DNA of 64,000 nucleotides, from positions 496,001 through 560,000 of the forward strand of contig NC_083674.1 of NCBI RefSeq assembly GCF_030384665.1, in the 5' to 3' direction. A program made the translations under genes and the position numbers. Source of the stretch: Lodderomyces elongisporus. Taxonomy: Eukaryota; Ascomycota; Pichiomycetes; Serinales; Debaryomycetaceae. The notes under the pieces were generated by a model. That model searched no databases, was not told the origin of the DNA, and saw nothing but the letters and a program-made list of their open reading frames with translations. Below are positions 63,701 to 64,000 of this stretch, one piece after another. Positions within the stretch are counted from its first letter, which is position 1. Every line of letters begins with the position of its first letter.

Positions 63701-64000
63701 ACTCCTTTGTTTTCTACATTTGAACCCATTTGTCCTTTATTATTCCCGTGTACCTCGAGCCCCGTAGTCACAGGCACCACCTTTCCGCTTACACTTTGCA
63801 ATTTTGCACGATTGTTACCGTCATCTACGCTTGATCGATGACTTTGCGATCCTGAAATGGCTTCAATCTGTTCATACCTAGCTCTAGCATCGATATTATC
63901 TCGCTCATCAGCTTTTGCAATTGTTCCTGCTGCACTCGCCAAGAATACCAATGCGCCTTCCATTGTTGCAAAAGTGCCTCGAGGGCTCTTGTTGGGCTGT
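60739..64000 (-). CDS. Large fungal transcription factor, N-terminus outside the window
   Basis: At least 1074 residues are present from the ATG at 63963. The frame stays open to the window edge, so the start probably lies further right. A 'Fungal_trans' middle homology region spans about residues 205-470 ('LFFTTMHPFFPHIPKFLHS', 'TEWNPRAIHWRWSDY', 'AWMLIGSAVRLAQDMG'), as in Zn2Cys6 zinc-cluster regulators. The zinc cluster itself is not inside the window and should be in the missing N-terminal part. The C-terminal part is rich in Gln, Asn, Thr and Ser, with polyGln near 835-850. The family is clear but I cannot name the ortholog. A long acidic DED/EEDE stretch (about 440-465) interrupts the middle region. 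Confidence 0.8.
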   Translation of the reverse strand, partial: QPNKSPRGTFATMEGALVFLASAAGTIAKADERDNIDARARYEQIEAISGSQSHRSSVDDGNNRAKLQSVSGKVVPVTTGLEVHGNNKGQMGSNVENKGVEQEEYENTGEEQKGTKDKQKGARGEKLQEVEEGGTSRIGNTHSGNNNNGYANMKHPGLPHKSSVPHYIPPNVGSKRMSMPPAENGYVVRPKASTKLSNIDYIGPAPNGILTEAEAERLINLFFTTMHPFFPHIPKFLHSLKVLAGYPILLCAILTIAARYHPFENNVSSASGGNVPRNIEVHDRLWLYVQRLISQTVWAEASTRSIGTIFAFLLFTEWNPRAIHWRWSDYANKAEEPSEADSRDVCKNSSSGVDASSGSANTNTNTNTSAGAGAGASAANASGNSGALNNLAGLGAMRRSHRMAWMLIGSAVRLAQDMGIMEMSSKVLIATHIAEINSVMDISRRSMLAHSLSEIEFDEDDISEEDMELVEEDEDDDYNIMKLTEEELKKIASEHTFKFTRAQKAQIELLQIMSLGHESFYGYKSQLGQLSQRQNLSVLNIISPLINNWNRKYKLFLIPSNAKIAKHVSSSFQHQMLKPNTKISNEIRDAIKQESFIFEFNYVKLYIYSLALSPSPRNVKKNLLNLHHSRGNSLKLDEMSKSAKFIEQAFNAANEMLNAAHRVHKFKMLRFMPVRWLTRMVRAVAFIVKCYLTITAHKSSSSVALNKIGSIFGNKSAEIYDPTVLSFSLISLDDISQSIHRAALTLRDCSPDELHLCTRYSNVLMYLYSEMKTKKNESEEADNEEARGMNMERTQQNGSTVQWRSAAMGARKDIRDQMLQQAQAQQQQQQQPQQQEQEQAPEQVQQLNNGKDYGAAHDVSQHIQPLPQANQQTLPAFQYSAPIYYPQAVQPTQSNNASTSVDDTFPYGPYFKHPVSEPTSASLAGIDTTTTTTTTDISNAANNAIATTTGTAPVTDTVSHTEAVVTQLGQVQQSSVDVGASSAQNVYTSRETGTPHSTATTTNSNTNTNSNTNTNTSTPLANIFGDAANDTSTNAAATGASANTGGFGDSEVMDWFMNNRNIGLDFVAPWTEMIEQQLNLNDQFNF

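Noticed and set aside
1..64000. CRISPR arrays, insertion sequences, transposons or viral genes
   Set aside because: No spaced direct repeats, LTRs, terminal inverted repeats, transposase or reverse transcriptase motifs were seen. All arrays found are simple or coding repeats.

Overview
The window is nuclear DNA from a budding yeast (Saccharomycotina), most likely a CTG-clade species close to Lodderomyces or the Candida parapsilosis group. It is AT-rich. Genes are mostly intronless single ORFs in no common orientation. Three genes carry spliceosomal introns with GTATGT 5' sites and (T/C)ACTAAC branch points. Coding and intergenic DNA is full of simple repeats. The CTG-clade assignment is an inference. 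It rests on the near absence of CTG codons in conserved housekeeping proteins such as MIA40, YKT6 and SDH4, and on a cluster of seven CTG codons inside the LIP2 gene that makes sense only if CUG is read as serine.

Layout: 0-5 kb holds ATG17 (autophagy scaffold) and SPP382/NTR1 (spliceosome disassembly). At 5-10 kb are an unrecognised mitochondrial membrane protein, MIA40, a divergent Rab GTPase and YKT6. VTS1 and PDE2 follow at 10.7-16 kb, then a 3.1 kb gene-free stretch. From 19-35 kb every gene is on the minus strand: a tail-anchored coiled-coil protein, LYS2, RAD16, TIF34, a dienelactone-hydrolase-like protein, a tiny intron-containing SERF-like gene, and GET3. From 36-48 kb come SDH4, a VPS64/FAR10-like FHA protein, SPC19, a secreted FAS1 protein with an unusual Kex2-repeat N-terminus, a GGA adaptor, CNL1 and a spliced DUF4112 gene. 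The last part has COQ4, a PXA-domain protein, LIP2, ECM33 (with an 877-nt intron splitting off its signal peptide), a 4.3 kb gene-free stretch, and a large fungal transcription factor that runs off the right edge.

Most genes are housekeeping functions that do not form one pathway. Themes that recur are mitochondrial biogenesis and respiration (MIA40, SDH4, COQ4, LIP2), membrane traffic (YKT6, Rab, GGA, CNL1, GET3, VPS64-like) and DNA/RNA processing (RAD16, SPP382, VTS1, TIF34). From memory of S. cerevisiae systematic names, several neighbours are ancestral pairs: ATG17/SPP382, MIA40/YKT6, VTS1/PDE2, LYS2/RAD16, VPS64/SPC19, GGA1/CNL1 and YDL086W/YDL085C-A.

The most interesting item is the secreted protein at 42120-43100. 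After a signal peptide it has five copies of a KN-x-x-(N/D) motif separated by Lys-Arg sites. Two copies carry Xaa-Ala spacers like those trimmed by dipeptidyl aminopeptidase in alpha-factor precursors. A fasciclin domain follows. It looks like a precursor of several small secreted peptides.
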